Assembly: GCA_038247175.1 (NCBI GenBank)
Contig: JBBRVD010000199.1
Span: forward strand, 1 to 6,708
Reading direction: 5' to 3'
DNA: 6,708 nucleotides
Origin: CAISIP01 sp038247175
GTDB taxonomy: Bacteria; Pseudomonadota; Gammaproteobacteria; Burkholderiales; Burkholderiaceae_C
Part shown: positions 5,683 to 6,708 of the stretch, in pieces
Numbering within the stretch: position 1 is the first letter of the stretch
Layout of the letters: each line of letters begins with the position of its first letter
Position numbers and translations under genes: made by a program
The notes under the pieces: model-generated
Databases searched by the model: none
Seen by the model: only the letters and a program-made list of their open reading frames with translations
What the model was told of the DNA's origin: nothing

Positions 5683-6669
5683 TCATTCCAGTCGAATGCG
5701 TGGATCGACCAGCGCGAGCAGGATGTCACTGACCAGCGTGCCCAGCACCGTGAGCGCGCATATCAGCAGGATGAAGGCGCCGGCCAGGTACATGTCCTGG
5801 CTCATCAGCGACTGCAGCAGCAAAGGGCCTGCGGTGGGCAGGCTGAGCACGATGGCCACGATGATCGAGCCCGACACCAGGTTGGGCAACAGCCATGCGA
5901 TGGTGGAGATGAACGGGTTCAGCGCCAGCCGCATCGGATATTTCACCAGCAGCGTGAACTCGGACAGACCCTTGGCGCGCGCGGTGGTCACATACGGCTT
6001 GTGCAATTCGTCGAGCATGTTGGCACGCATCACGCGGATCAGACTGGCCGTACCCGACACGGCCAGGATGGCGACGGGAATCCACAGATGCTCCAGCAGA
6101 TCGATGGACTTGGCGATGCTCCAGGGCGCGTTCTGGAACGGCTCGGAGAACAGACCCCCCACGTCCTGCCCGAACTCGACGGCGGCAACGTACATCAGCA
6201 CCAGGGCCAGCAAAAAACTGGGGATCGCCAGGCCGAGGAACGATAGGCCCGTCACCAGGTAATCGGCAATCGAGTATTTCTTCACCGCCGAGAACACGCC
6301 CACCGGGAGCGCAATGCCCCAGGTGACCAGCAAGGCCGAGAGGGTCAGCACCAGTGTCAGGGCCATGCGCTCCCAGATCAGGTCTCCCACCGGCTGTTGC
6401 CATTCGAAGCTCAGGCCGAAATCACCGCGCAGAATGATGTTGGAAATCCACTTCCAGTACTGAACGATCATGGGCTGGTCAAGGCCGAAGCGGTTGCGCA
6501 GGTCGGCCGCCATGTTGCGGTCCACCACCTCGTTGGAGGCGGCCAGCGTGGCGATGTAACTGGTGACGAAGTCTCCCGGAGGCAGCTGTATCAACACGAA
6601 CGACAGGAAACTGATGGCGATCAGGAACGGCAGCATCCAGAACAGCCGCTTGGCGATGAATGTCAACAT
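5683..6669 (-). CDS. ABC transporter permease, DppB/OppB type
   Basis: An inner-membrane permease subunit of 328 residues, normal for the family. Its basic start and first hydrophobic segment (MLTFIAKRLFWMLPFLIAIS onward, about 9-29) are typical of DppB. A periplasmic region of about 30-98 holds the RFGLDQP and GDFGLS motifs shared by the family. Further membrane segments lie near 101-126, 137-163, 195-211, 252-276 and 295-321. The EAA loop that contacts the ATPase is at about 226-249 (YVTTARAKGLSE then YPMRLALNP). It should form the heterodimeric channel with the following DppC-type protein, whose gene begins 4 bp after this stop. The ATG at 6669 is preceded by an A-rich stretch (GAGAAAAAAG) with only a weak Shine-Dalgarno, consistent with coupling to an upstream gene. 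The transported compound cannot be read from the permease, since this class carries peptides, opines, nickel and some oligosaccharides. Confidence 0.94.
   Translation of the reverse strand: MLTFIAKRLFWMLPFLIAISFLSFVLIQLPPGDFVTSYIATLAASNEVVDRNMAADLRNRFGLDQPMIVQYWKWISNIILRGDFGLSFEWQQPVGDLIWERMALTLVLTLSALLVTWGIALPVGVFSAVKKYSIADYLVTGLSFLGLAIPSFLLALVLMYVAAVEFGQDVGGLFSEPFQNAPWSIAKSIDLLEHLWIPVAILAVSGTASLIRVMRANMLDELHKPYVTTARAKGLSEFTLLVKYPMRLALNPFISTIAWLLPNLVSGSIIVAIVLSLPTAGPLLLQSLMSQDMYLAGAFILLICALTVLGTLVSDILLALVDPRIRLE
5686..5689 (-). promoter_or_regulatory. Ribosome binding site deciding the DppC-type start
   Basis: GGAA on the minus strand stands 7 nt before the ATG at 5678 and abuts the stop codon of the preceding permease gene. 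It supports 5678 over the in-frame GTG at 5729 as the start. The match to the consensus is short, so the support is modest. Confidence 0.35.
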
Positions 6670-6707
6670 GCCGCTTTTTTCTCAGGCAGGGGGCGAATCA
6701 CAGGCGC
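6663..6707 (-). CDS. Possible 3' end of an upstream gene, perhaps the substrate-binding protein
   Basis: One minus-strand frame is open from the right edge and reads APVIRPLPEKKAAC before TGA at 6665-6663, overlapping the DppB-type start by 7 bp. A second frame (6708 to TGA at 6684-6682) reads RACDSPPA and would leave a 12-bp gap. The third frame stops at once. Operons of this transporter class usually place the periplasmic binding protein first, so one of these tails may be its end. Fourteen or eight residues are too few to identify a protein or to choose between the frames; this may also be non-coding leader. Confidence 0.22.
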   Translation of the reverse strand, partial: APVIRPLPEKKAAC

Positions 6708-6708
6708 G

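Noticed and set aside
5679..5729. 17-codon extension of the DppC-type permease from a GTG
   Set aside because: It would overlap the preceding permease gene by 47 bases, while ATG 5678 has a suitable short GGAA site upstream.
4467..5732. A 421-codon plus-strand open frame antisense to the DppC-type permease
   Set aside because: Its product is low-complexity, rich in Arg, Gly, His, Asp and Gln, with no recognisable domain. It mirrors a well-supported membrane protein on the other strand, as expected in high-GC DNA.

Overview
The window looks like high-GC proteobacterial DNA, most likely a beta-proteobacterium of the Burkholderiales type. That placement rests on overall base composition, strongly GC-biased third codon positions, very long antisense shadow frames and gene style; it is an inference and not a species call. 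Nearly all of the sequence is coding. I see no rRNA, tRNA, CRISPR array, insertion sequence or phage gene.

Layout from left to right. Positions 1-219 (+ strand) hold the last 72 codons of an enolase-superfamily enzyme whose tail matches the glucarate dehydratase (GudD) family. A 75-bp gap (220-294) separates it from a convergent block on the minus strand that fills the rest of the window. In transcription order, right to left, that block is: a DppB/OppB-type permease (6669-5683); a DppC/OppC-type permease with an enlarged external loop (5678-4497); a single-chain double ATPase equivalent to DppD-DppF fused (4500-2767); and two different mandelate racemase/galactonate dehydratase-like enzymes (2759-1536 and 1497-295). 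The junctions are +4 bp, a 4-bp ATGA overlap, +7 bp and +38 bp, so these five genes read as one operon. The promoter, and presumably the substrate-binding protein gene, lie beyond the right edge; the last ~40 bases may hold that gene's 3' end.

How the genes fit together (inference). The permeases and fused ATPase form the membrane part of a peptide/opine/nickel-class importer. Here it is linked to acid-sugar dehydratases, not to peptidases. The simplest reading is uptake of a sugar acid, or of an oligosaccharide or conjugate that releases sugar acids, followed by dehydration in the cytoplasm to 2-keto-3-deoxy acids. The neighbouring glucarate dehydratase-like gene supports an aldarate or uronate theme. 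The aldolase, dehydrogenase, regulator and binding protein that would complete such a pathway are not in the window, so the substrate cannot be named from this sequence.

I found no clear sign of an entirely new kind of system. The points most worth following are the peptide-class transporter coupled to three enolase-superfamily enzymes, the unassigned substrates of the two dehydratases, an Asp-to-Cys change in a conserved permease motif, and a 9-bp tandem repeat in the permease N-terminus.
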